Shown here: piece after piece, positions 42,079 to 49,686 of the stretch
Layout of the letters: each line of letters starts with the position of its first letter
How positions within the stretch are numbered: the first letter of the stretch is position 1
Assembly: GCF_009755265.1 (NCBI RefSeq)
Contig: NZ_WPOO01000008.1
Location: forward strand, 1 to 64,000
Direction of reading: 5' to 3'
Length of the DNA stretch: 64,000 nucleotides
From: Adlercreutzia rubneri
GTDB taxonomy: Bacteria > Actinomycetota > Coriobacteriia > Coriobacteriales > Eggerthellaceae
Notes under the pieces: model-generated
Seen by the model: the letters and a program-made list of their open reading frames with translations, nothing else
Told to the model about the DNA's origin: nothing
Database searches by the model: none
Position numbers and translations under genes: made by a program

Positions 42079-44625
42079 TTATCTCACCTCTCCCTCGTAC
42101 TTGCGCACTTCGACGAGCGTGTCGTCGAACGACGTGTTCATATGAAGCAGATTCAAATGGTCGCAGGTCAGCTCTTGATAGCTGCCCGCCACATAGGCTC
42201 CCCGGTGCCATCCCTTGGGCGAGGAGACCATGCCCGGCCTGACGCCCATATCGAATTTCGCCTTGCACACGCAGTGGCCCCGATCGTTGTAGGCCTCGAC
42301 GTAGTCGCCCTCAGCGATGCCGCGCGCTTCGGCATCAACGGGGTTCATGCGCAAATAGGGCTCCGGATCAAGCTCGCGCAGCACAGGAGCATGGTTGTAC
42401 TGGGTATGCAAGTGCCATCTTGTGCGCTCGCAATAATGGTACAGGGGATATTTTTCGTGCTGCTCGCTCTCATCGTAGGCCTCGAAGGGCGTATGGTAGG
42501 TGGGCATATGGTAAAAGTCCTTGTCGATGGGCTTGCCGATGTCGATGCGAGCGCCGGGATTCTCCACGTAGAATTCCAGACGGCCGGAAAGCGTAGGCCA
42601 GCGCTGTTCTTCCCAGTGAATCCAGTTCTCGTCTCGGTCGGCCAGCACGCCCTTCTCCTTGAGGTTGTCGAAGGTAATGCCCACCGGCTCGCCCTTCTCG
42701 GTATCGACCACCATGCGCATCATTTCCTCGTTGGACTTGGCGTAGAACGCCTTGGCCGCCTCGTTGTCCATGCGCTCGGCAATGGCCCGGAAGATCTCCA
42801 CGTCCTCCTTCGCCTCACCGATGGGGTCGGCCACCTTGTTCGCCATGTACAGGAAGGGAGTGTGCGAGCTGGCCTGAATCCAGTCGTACTCGAAGTAGTG
42901 GGCGCAGGGCAGCACAATGTCGCTGTACTCGCAGGTTTCGGAGAACTCCATGTCGTTCGTCACGATGCAGGGGATCTTCGGCAAGATCTCCTCGATGGTC
43001 TTGCGCTGGGCCGCATAGCTGCCGACCGGGTTCGCCCCTATGTTGTAGAGAAGGCGCACGGGGAAATCCTCGCCCTTCAGCTTGCCCGTTTCCAAGACCT
43101 CGGGCAGATGAAGCCACGGCAGCTCGTCGTGAAGGCCCTTGAGTCCCGCCGGGAAGGCGAGGCCGGCCATGTTGATCGTCGGCTTGCTCTTCCCCAAATG
43201 CCCAATAGAGGCGCCGCGCTTGCCGATATTGCCCGTAAGGGCGGCGAGGCAGGCCCAGGTCATGCCCATCTCCTCGCAGTTATCGTACAGGTGGTAGCCC
43301 GCATAGATGGTCGAGGGCGTGTCCTGGGAGTACATGCGGGCAAGCTCCACGATGGTATCCGCCGACACCTCGGTGATGCCCTCAGCCCACTCTGGCGTGC
43401 ACTCGGCCATATGCTCCTTGAACAGCGACCAGGCCGTGGTAACTTTCACGCCGTTTACCTCGAAGCTGCCCTCGAGTGCGGGGTTGGCCACGTCATTGAT
43501 GAGGCCCCAGGCGTCCTTGTCGGCGTCCCATACCACATAGTGGGCCGACTCCTCCAACGTGGGCACCTTGCCGGCCTTCACGCCCTGGAGTAGCAGTGTG
43601 CCGAAGAACGGGTACTCGGGCAGCTGTGCCGGGCCCTCCTCGCCGAAATCCGTCGCGCGGAGGAAATGGCCGTTGTCCTCGCGCACGAGCAGGGGAGCGC
43701 AGGTCTTCTCGCGCATGAAGTCCAGGTCGTACCATTCGTTGGCGATGATAGCGTTGAGCATAGCCATGCCGAGCGCCGGATCGGTACCGGGTTTGATGGG
43801 CACCCATTTTGTGGCCTGTTGGGCCGCGATGGTGTAGGTAGGGTCGATGACGACCAGATTGGCGCCAGCGTCCTTGGCCTCCATGCAGAAGTGCCAGCTA
43901 TGGGGCTGGGAGTTGGGCGGGTTCGTATCCCAGATCAAAAGCGTTTTGGCAAAACGGTAGTCGCCAGCCATGTTACGCTGGTTGAAGTCCCAACCGCTGC
44001 CGGTCACCTCTCCGATGCCGACCAGATCGCCGTAGTCCAGGCACACGTCAAGCCCCTGGAACCCAAAGGCATTCGCGAAACCAAGACCGGCGATCAAGCC
44101 GCCGTAGGCGGCGAAAGAGTTGCCGGCAGACACAAGCACGCAGTTCGAGCGCACGCCGTAGTTCTCCGTGTTGTAGGTGAGCGTATCGGCGACAAGCTGG
44201 GTAGCCTCGTCCCACGACAGGCGCTCCCACTCGTCGGTGCCGCGGTTCTCGACATGGGGCTCTTCCAAGCTCCACGTCTTCCGCTTCATGGGATACAGCA
44301 CGCGGTTGAAGTCGTACATGCGGTTCGCATGGCTAAAACCACGCATACAGATTCGCTCGTAAGCGGGATACGGAAGATCCTCATTAGATCGTATGTTTAC
44401 CATTTTGCCTTCGCGAACCGTGGCAACCATCGAACAATTGCCTTGGCAGTTGCAACCGCAGACGCAAACGACCTCATGCTCCTCGTCGCCCGCAGTCTCC
44501 TCATCGGTTGCAGCAAGAGCCGTCATCGTGGCTCCGCTCACTGCAGCGGCTCCGGCTACAGCAGCTGTAGTTTTGAGAAAGCTTCGGCGCGAAATGCCTT
44601 TGACCGGTACGTTCAGTTCCGACAT
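42079..44625 (-). CDS. Molybdopterin oxidoreductase catalytic subunit, DMSO reductase family (locus 2)
   Basis: 848 residues from ATG 44625, behind a near-perfect TAGGAGGAG. Twin-arginine signal (ISRRSFLKT, about 10-18) with a cleavable AATD-type end. [4Fe-4S] motif CNCQGNC ... CMRG, then WDEATQLVADTL, VIDPTYTIAAQQATKWVPIKPGTDPALGMAM for cofactor binding, and a C-terminal dinucleotide-binding domain with GDYVEAYNDRGHCVCKAKF. The substrate cannot be read from the sequence. It belongs to a locus with a radical SAM protein, slipin, GntR regulator and two NrfD-type proteins, all sharing an operator. Confidence 0.92.
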   Translation of the reverse strand: MSELNVPVKGISRRSFLKTTAAVAGAAAVSGATMTALAATDEETAGDEEHEVVCVCGCNCQGNCSMVATVREGKMVNIRSNEDLPYPAYERICMRGFSHANRMYDFNRVLYPMKRKTWSLEEPHVENRGTDEWERLSWDEATQLVADTLTYNTENYGVRSNCVLVSAGNSFAAYGGLIAGLGFANAFGFQGLDVCLDYGDLVGIGEVTGSGWDFNQRNMAGDYRFAKTLLIWDTNPPNSQPHSWHFCMEAKDAGANLVVIDPTYTIAAQQATKWVPIKPGTDPALGMAMLNAIIANEWYDLDFMREKTCAPLLVREDNGHFLRATDFGEEGPAQLPEYPFFGTLLLQGVKAGKVPTLEESAHYVVWDADKDAWGLINDVANPALEGSFEVNGVKVTTAWSLFKEHMAECTPEWAEGITEVSADTIVELARMYSQDTPSTIYAGYHLYDNCEEMGMTWACLAALTGNIGKRGASIGHLGKSKPTINMAGLAFPAGLKGLHDELPWLHLPEVLETGKLKGEDFPVRLLYNIGANPVGSYAAQRKTIEEILPKIPCIVTNDMEFSETCEYSDIVLPCAHYFEYDWIQASSHTPFLYMANKVADPIGEAKEDVEIFRAIAERMDNEAAKAFYAKSNEEMMRMVVDTEKGEPVGITFDNLKEKGVLADRDENWIHWEEQRWPTLSGRLEFYVENPGARIDIGKPIDKDFYHMPTYHTPFEAYDESEQHEKYPLYHYCERTRWHLHTQYNHAPVLRELDPEPYLRMNPVDAEARGIAEGDYVEAYNDRGHCVCKAKFDMGVRPGMVSSPKGWHRGAYVAGSYQELTCDHLNLLHMNTSFDDTLVEVRKYEGEVR

Positions 44626-44733
44626 TTCTCCTCCTATCTCCAAATGCAGCGGAATCTCTCCGCTCTCCATTCGGGCGCCATGCATAAGCGCCCGCCCTCG
44701 CGCGGGGTCGGCCCCTCCCCGCTCTCAGTGCGC

Positions 44734-44762
44734 AGTATAAACCCTTTGTTACTTTGTCGCAA
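44734..44762 (-). promoter_or_regulatory. Promoter of the locus 2 molybdoenzyme operon
   Basis: On the minus strand TTGCGA (44762-44757) and TATACT (44739-44734) are 17 bp apart. The -35 hexamer lies inside the 22-bp palindrome at 44754-44775. Confidence 0.75.
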
Positions 44763-44775
44763 TACATTGTGACAA
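44754..44775. promoter_or_regulatory. 22-bp operator copy A (locus 2 regulon)
   Basis: Half-sites TTGTCGCAATA and CATTGTGACAA form an imperfect palindrome (9 of 11 pairs). It overlaps the -35 of the molybdoenzyme promoter. Copies B and C lie at 46250-46271 and 48908-48929, with the same length and the same offset to the -35. Confidence 0.75.
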
Positions 44776-44799
44776 TAAATTTGAGCCTATTTTCTCTGT

Positions 44800-46185
44800 T
44801 TAGCGATTCCAGCTCTTTTCAAACCCCTGGAGGCAAGGCTCACACGCATCGGCAGATCCTGTACTGTCGGTAAGCTGCACAGAAAGTTCGCCTGCGGGTA
44901 CCACTTTCAGCTCCCGCAGGGAACGCCCCTCGTCCACCGCGACGTTGAAAGACACGCACAGCCGCCCGGGTTCCGGCACAGCACGACGAGCAACGGAGAG
45001 CCAGCGAGGATGAAAGGCCAACGACCCCCCTTCGGCGTCTTCGAGAACCTGGCGGCAGCCCTCCCTCTCTAGGGCTCGTCTCACCAGATCGCGATCGCCG
45101 TCGAAAGCCAGCGCGGTCTTTAGGAAGAAGTCGTCGTAGTCGAAGGCATAGCAGGCGTGAATGTCGGCGAAGGGCTCGTTCATGTTTCGCACTTGAGCTC
45201 GATGCTTGTTCTCCAATGAGCAATAATGCAGCGCCAGTCCCAAGCCTTGCTCGCGCGCCCACAGCATCAGACGCAAGCAGTCCTCCTCGCTATCCTGCAC
45301 CGCCAAAGCACCCGCATAGGTGTAGTCGAACATCACCTGCTGGGGAGGGTTGCGCAGCGTAAGGCCCAAGGACTCAAACACGGGCCAGTTCCACATGGCA
45401 TAGGCAAACTCCAGCAAATTAACGCCGTCAACGCCTAGGGCATCGAGCTTCGCCAAAAGCTCTTTCATGAACGAGTCGGTTCCCGGAATGACGGGCATCT
45501 CCACCATGACCGTGGGCACTTGCTCGCGCGCCCAAGCCATACGTTCCAGCACCTTTTCCAAAAGCTCCGGCTTGTCATCCTGCTTGACAGAGAATCGAAT
45601 CTCATGAAGGCCCGCCCGCACGAGACGATCGATCAGCTCGCGGCTCAGCAGGTCCCCGGACGTGTACAGGCGCAGATGAGCCGCGGGAAACAGCTCGGAG
45701 GCACGGGAGAAGAAAGCCACAGCCTCGTCTGCCATCAAAAGAGGCTCACCGCCAGTAAGCGCAATGCAGGCCGGGGAGCCGGGCTCTGCAGCCAAATCGT
45801 CCAGCTGGCGACGCCATGGAAAAGGTCGCTCGCACCAGTAGGCAAAATCCTCCTGATTGGGATTGAAGCAGAAGAAACAGTCGCGATGGCAGTTGTTCGT
45901 CAAGGCAAAACTGCGGCTCACGCAGGAGCCGGTGCACGCCTCGCAGGCAACGCTCATGGGGCCGATGGCCACACTCGCTCCTCCATTGCGGATGCGAGCC
46001 CCCCGCTCGCGCAACTGGCGAAGCAGTCCCTCGCGTTCAAGTCGTTCGCTATCGTACGGGGCGAACGCTATGCCAGTCGCCTCCAGGGCGGCCATGTGCT
46101 CGGCCTCGATGTCCTCGTACAGGGCGAGGGCCGAACGGCGCCCCTCGTCGCCCGCTCCCTTTTCGGTTTCCTTCCCGACCGCCAT
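44800..46185 (-). CDS. Radical SAM protein encoded in molybdoenzyme locus 2
   Basis: 461 residues, ATG behind AGGGGGAAAG. The SAM-binding cluster motif is CHRDCFFC (CX3CX2C, about 100-107), followed by ALTGGEPLL and a TIM-barrel-like core (LRLYTSGDLLSRELIDRLVRAG, HEIRFSVKQDD). CEACTGSC just before it (about 83-90) and a C-terminal CEPC could bind extra clusters. It resembles enzyme-activating or peptide-modifying radical SAM proteins, but I do not recognise a named subfamily. It has its own promoter region with operator copy B, so it is regulated with the molybdoenzyme and may mature it or a partner. Confidence 0.8.
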   Translation of the reverse strand: MAVGKETEKGAGDEGRRSALALYEDIEAEHMAALEATGIAFAPYDSERLEREGLLRQLRERGARIRNGGASVAIGPMSVACEACTGSCVSRSFALTNNCHRDCFFCFNPNQEDFAYWCERPFPWRRQLDDLAAEPGSPACIALTGGEPLLMADEAVAFFSRASELFPAAHLRLYTSGDLLSRELIDRLVRAGLHEIRFSVKQDDKPELLEKVLERMAWAREQVPTVMVEMPVIPGTDSFMKELLAKLDALGVDGVNLLEFAYAMWNWPVFESLGLTLRNPPQQVMFDYTYAGALAVQDSEEDCLRLMLWAREQGLGLALHYCSLENKHRAQVRNMNEPFADIHACYAFDYDDFFLKTALAFDGDRDLVRRALEREGCRQVLEDAEGGSLAFHPRWLSVARRAVPEPGRLCVSFNVAVDEGRSLRELKVVPAGELSVQLTDSTGSADACEPCLQGFEKSWNR

Positions 46186-46249
46186 CTTTCCCCCTGGATA
46201 GCATCGATACGAAAGCTCGATGTAGTCGTCTTAACGTCACAGTGTCACA

Positions 46250-46271
46250 TTATCACAATATCTTGCGACAA
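46250..46271. promoter_or_regulatory. 22-bp operator copy B, upstream of the radical SAM gene
   Basis: On the plus strand the half-sites are TTATCACAATA and TCTTGCGACAA. TTGTGA on the minus strand (46258-46253) holds the same position as the -35 in copies A and C; the matching -10 (GTTAAG, 46235-46230) is weak, so an activator may be needed. The rest of the 178-bp gap to the GntR gene shows nothing else. Confidence 0.7.
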
Positions 46272-46363
46272 TAAAGACTTGACTTGTCCCTCTTTGCCCA
46301 GGCATGTTTCCTGCGCACGTTGACGCGCCGTTCCGCGCCCTGGCCCCTGAAGGCAAATGGGGC

Positions 46364-46762
46364 CTATCGCATGAAATCCCGGTGAGCAAGGCGAGCCTGT
46401 ACCATGGCGACAATGTCGTCATCGGCGAGCCCTGCGTTCGAACATACGCGGATCATGTCGTCGATTACTAGCTCGATGGGAGAATCTGAAGCCGTATGAG
46501 CACCCAAATCGTGGCGCTCGGCCACGAAAGTGCCCCGCCCCTTGCGAGTAGAAATGTAGCCCTCGCGTTCCAAATCCATATAGGCGCGATTCACCGTGTT
46601 GTAGCTGATATCCAGATCCACCGCCAAGGCGCGCACCGTAGGAAGCCTATCGCCGGGGACAAAGGCTCCCGAGCCAATAAGATAGGCAATGCGGTTCTTA
46701 ATCTGTATCCACACCGGAAGGCCGGAGTTGTGGTCTATAGCGAAAGATTCAAGGACGCCCAT
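46364..46762 (-). CDS. GntR-family (YtrA-like) transcriptional regulator
   Basis: 132 residues. GntR winged helix at about 10-75: GLPVWIQIKNRIAYLIGSGAFVPGDRLPTVRALAVDLDISYNTVNRAYMDLEREGYISTRKGRGTFV, one of the best matches in the window. The C-terminal part is only about 50 residues, which fits the short YtrA subgroup. It is 36 bp after the slipin gene and probably in the NrfD-slipin-GntR unit. It is the only DNA-binding protein in locus 2 and so the best candidate reader of the three shared operators. Confidence 0.88.
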   Translation of the reverse strand: MGVLESFAIDHNSGLPVWIQIKNRIAYLIGSGAFVPGDRLPTVRALAVDLDISYNTVNRAYMDLEREGYISTRKGRGTFVAERHDLGAHTASDSPIELVIDDMIRVCSNAGLADDDIVAMVQARLAHRDFMR

Positions 46763-46798
46763 GATGCTTCTTTCTCGCGAAACGGTACTTATATCCTA

Positions 46799-47773
46799 TC
46801 AGAGCCCTCGCCCCTCGCGTTGGACGCCTTCAGCAAAACCATCGCTTACGGCCGTGGGCACCGTGACAACAGCGCTACCGGATCCCTTCACCGTCTCGTA
46901 TTGCATGAGCATGGTACGCAGCTTCAGGGCCGCGTCCTCATCCCCGTAGATGCGGGCAGCCTCAGAAAGCATCTCCGCCAAATCGGCTTCGACACTCGCC
47001 ACCGTCATGCGAGCATTGCGTTCGCGGTCGGCCTGAGCCTCCAAGGACATGACGTTTTGCAACTCCGCCGGGATCACGATGTCGCGGACCTTTACGGAGA
47101 TGATGTCAACGCCCCACCCCGAGGCCTCTTTCTCGATATCGGCCTTGATCTCCTCATCCAGCTGATCGCGACGCAAGGCCACCTCCCCTACCGTTGAGCG
47201 CCCCACTGCCTCGCGCAGCGACGTCTGAGCAAGATACGATATGGCCGCGTAATAGTCCTCCACTTCCACGCAGGCCTTTTCCGCATCCCACACCACCCAG
47301 AACAGCACCGCGTCGATGTTCACAGGCACAAGATCGGCCGTCAACGTACGCTCAGCACGGAAGGGGGTGGCGATAATGCGCTGATCGACGCGAATGGTCC
47401 CATGCTCCAAAATGGGAATGGTGGCATAGAAACCAGGTCCCACCACGCGGTTCAACTTGCCGAGCCGCAGCACGACCACCTTTTCCCACCCCAGAGCAAT
47501 ATGCAACGAAGAAGAGGCCGCAAGTGCCGCGAGCAGAGCCGCAAGAATGCCCACGAGCGAGATGCGCCCCTCCAAAAGAAGATCGCAGACAAGCGCCGCA
47601 GCGGCCGCGGCCATGAACACGGCGACGCTGAATACGAGAGCGCCGTTGCGCGACGATTTCTTGGGCACATAGGAGGTTGCCGCCAGCATTTCCGCTTCGC
47701 TGTCGCTCCACGGGCCCGGCGCAGCTTCCCATTCAGTGCGGCGCGCTTTGCGACCCCTTGCGCTTTTCGTCAT
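46799..47773 (-). CDS. Slipin/stomatin-family SPFH (band 7) membrane protein
   Basis: 324 residues. Polar N-terminus, two hydrophobic segments (about 45-65 and 70-90), then the SPFH domain: EKVVVLRLGKLNRVVGPGFYATIPILEHGTIRVDQRI, VNIDAVLFWVVWD, AQTSLREAVGRSTVGEVALRRDQLDEEIKADIEKEASGWGVDI, followed by a coiled-coil tail. Slipins organise membrane complexes and often pair with NfeD proteases; no nfeD is here. Lying between an NrfD-type gene and the GntR gene, it may scaffold the locus 2 respiratory complex. Confidence 0.88.
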   Translation of the reverse strand: MTKSARGRKARRTEWEAAPGPWSDSEAEMLAATSYVPKKSSRNGALVFSVAVFMAAAAAALVCDLLLEGRISLVGILAALLAALAASSSLHIALGWEKVVVLRLGKLNRVVGPGFYATIPILEHGTIRVDQRIIATPFRAERTLTADLVPVNIDAVLFWVVWDAEKACVEVEDYYAAISYLAQTSLREAVGRSTVGEVALRRDQLDEEIKADIEKEASGWGVDIISVKVRDIVIPAELQNVMSLEAQADRERNARMTVASVEADLAEMLSEAARIYGDEDAALKLRTMLMQYETVKGSGSAVVTVPTAVSDGFAEGVQREGRGL

Positions 47774-47855
47774 CGGTCGATCCTTCCTCTCATCTTGCTT
47801 AGCAAGTTGCCTTATTGTTCATCGTATTCCAGCGTTCCCGCTGCGAGGGCACAGC

Positions 47856-48836
47856 TCAGCCTCCAGCTACCGCGAACGCCATACGCATCGCGAGCTCGGG
47901 GTTCTGGGAAACGTCGAAAGAGGCGAGCCCTGTCACGCAGACCCTCAGGGCCGCCCCGCCAAGGAGCACACAGACGGCAATCCAGAGGCCCTTTGTGCGC
48001 CGATCTCCTCCAGGGTAACGACACTCCAAGATAAAGGGCGCGACCAAACCGGCTAGCACGAGCACCACCCAAAACATAATCGCCTCATCACCCGTCAGAA
48101 GGGCGCGGCCCCCCGCCTCTGTTCGGATATCAGTCAGCAAAAACGTCGCAAAGAGGGCCAGAGCCACTGCCTCTGCGATGATTATCGCACGGTCCATGTG
48201 GCTTAAGCATCGCAGCGCTGAACCGAACGGCACGCGAGAATCAACGAAAGACGCAACGCCGAAGGCCACGGCCACCCCGCATGACAGCGACGAGAGACAA
48301 AAGAGTGCCGGCACAAGCCACGACCCAAAGGCGACAACCGAGGGCAGCTGCATGAGGAGCACTCCCGTGTAGACCGCTGTGATAACTCCTGCGATCACAG
48401 CGGCAACGGAGGCGACGAGCACTACGAAGAGAGGCAATCGCGCGCCAATACCATTCGAGGCAAGAGCGAAGAAAGTCGCCAAAGCGCCCGAGGCCAAAAG
48501 TGCCCACGCACCCACCGTCACGACCGTGAAGCGAGGGGCCAGCCACAGAGAGAGCACCCGCTCGGGACGGCCGGCATCGGCCATGAGGCAAAGCGATCCC
48601 ACCGCCAGCAGCACCAGGCAGAGCACCCAGCCGCGGGATAACAGCTCATGGGGCACTCGCAAGTTTCTTCGCACCCACCGAATCAAACGGGGCTGCGATT
48701 TCTTTGTAGTGCGATAGGTCGCTCTCGTACCGTAGCGTCCTAAATTGGCGCATTCCAATACGCCCATAACAGCACAGGTGCCAGCCCCCGCTCCCCCGAA
48801 AAACAAGTAGGCTACGGCAAGTTCGCTGAACAACAT
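47856..48836 (-). CDS. NrfD/DmsC-like polytopic membrane protein (second anchor of locus 2)
   Basis: 326 residues, about eight to nine TM helices. LAVAYLFFGGAGAGTCAVMGVLE at the start and GSLCLMADAGRPERVLSLWLAPRFT mirror the GGxGAG and DxGRP signatures of the NrfD/PsrC family. It has no ferredoxin or molybdoenzyme gene directly beside it but leads a unit carrying operator copy C. It may replace the other NrfD subunit under some conditions or serve another donor. Confidence 0.8.
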   Translation of the reverse strand: MLFSELAVAYLFFGGAGAGTCAVMGVLECANLGRYGTRATYRTTKKSQPRLIRWVRRNLRVPHELLSRGWVLCLVLLAVGSLCLMADAGRPERVLSLWLAPRFTVVTVGAWALLASGALATFFALASNGIGARLPLFVVLVASVAAVIAGVITAVYTGVLLMQLPSVVAFGSWLVPALFCLSSLSCGVAVAFGVASFVDSRVPFGSALRCLSHMDRAIIIAEAVALALFATFLLTDIRTEAGGRALLTGDEAIMFWVVLVLAGLVAPFILECRYPGGDRRTKGLWIAVCVLLGGAALRVCVTGLASFDVSQNPELAMRMAFAVAGG

Positions 48837-48887
48837 TCTCCCCTGCCTTCCAACGCCGCCCCTACATTTCGCGAATCATCACGTGCA

Positions 48888-48916
48888 AGTGTATCCCCTC
48901 AATCACTTTATCGCAA
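48888..48916 (-). promoter_or_regulatory. Promoter of the NrfD-slipin-GntR unit
   Basis: On the minus strand TTGCGA (48916-48911) and TACACT (48893-48888) are 17 bp apart: the same -35 and spacing as the molybdoenzyme promoter at 44734-44762. Confidence 0.7.
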
Positions 48917-48929
48917 GTTATTACGATAA
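48908..48929. promoter_or_regulatory. 22-bp operator copy C (locus 2 regulon)
   Basis: Half-sites TTATCGCAAGT and TATTACGATAA form a 22-bp imperfect palindrome. It overlaps the -35 of the NrfD-slipin-GntR promoter with exactly the offset seen in copies A and B, and directly abuts the carbonic anhydrase stop codon. Confidence 0.72.
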
Positions 48930-49604
48930 TCATTTCAAGAGCGGAATCTCCCCGTCAAACGTCAGGATCTCAGAGCCGCGCTGCAGAAAGTCGACGACGC
49001 CGCAGTGGGTGTGGTAGATGGCGACGCGGATGTCCAGGTCGTGCTCGGCGGCAAGGCGCGCCAGCTCCGGCGAGGCGGCCAGCTCGGCTGCCGCGGCCCG
49101 GGCGTTCGCCACGCTGGCCTCGTAGGGGTCGCGCACGTCGCCCAGGGCCGCGACGATGCGCTCGGTGATGGCGGCCACCGGCCCCGCTTCCCCATCGAGG
49201 GCCGCCTTGATGGCGCCGCAGTGGGTGTGCCCCAGCACCAGCAGAAGACGGGTGTGCAAGTGTTCGCAGGCATACACGGCGCTGGCCAGTTCGATGGGCC
49301 CCACCACATTGCCCGCCACGCGGATGACGAACAGCTCGCCCAACCCGGTCATGAAGACGTGCTCGGGCACCACCCGCGAGTCGGCGCACGTGATGACGCA
49401 GGCGAAGGGGCGCTGACCGTTCTCGAACAGGTCGGCAATGCGCTCCTGGGACAGATCGCGCTCATGGTCGAGCGCCTCCACGTAGATGCGGTTGCCCTCC
49501 ACAAGCCGCCGCAGCGCCTCCTCGGCTGGCACATGGGCATCCCCGTCGTAGTCGTCAGCGGTATAGCCCGCCGTCGTCAATTTCACAGCTTCATCCTCGC
49601 TCAT
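48930..49604 (-). CDS. Beta-class carbonic anhydrase
   Basis: 224 residues from ATG 49604, with GGGAGA upstream; ATG 49616 is an alternative. Zinc ligands and catalytic pair: CADSRVVPEHVF (Cys, Asp/Arg dyad) and LGHTHCGAIKAAL (His, Cys). GELFVIRVAGNVV is the family core strand. It interconverts CO2 and bicarbonate in the cytoplasm, supplying carboxylases. It is convergent with nothing and divergent from the kinase/FHA cluster, with 82 bp between. Confidence 0.95.
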   Translation of the reverse strand: MSEDEAVKLTTAGYTADDYDGDAHVPAEEALRRLVEGNRIYVEALDHERDLSQERIADLFENGQRPFACVITCADSRVVPEHVFMTGLGELFVIRVAGNVVGPIELASAVYACEHLHTRLLLVLGHTHCGAIKAALDGEAGPVAAITERIVAALGDVRDPYEASVANARAAAAELAASPELARLAAEHDLDIRVAIYHTHCGVVDFLQRGSEILTFDGEIPLLK

Positions 49605-49686
49605 ACCGTCTCCCATCTTCCCGCGCGATTCTTTCTGATGGCTCTATAATGGCCCGAAGAGAGAATTTGGGCAAAGGGGCACATCC

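Noticed and set aside
44626..44685. A longer start for the locus 2 catalytic subunit at 44685
   Set aside because: TAGGAGGAG directly precedes ATG 44625, and the extension would put 20 residues before the Tat signal.
49645..49650. TATAAT upstream of the coiled-coil gene as a full promoter
   Set aside because: The position suits the cluster's transcription start, but no -35 and no extended -10 TG is visible, so it is mentioned only in the gene entry.
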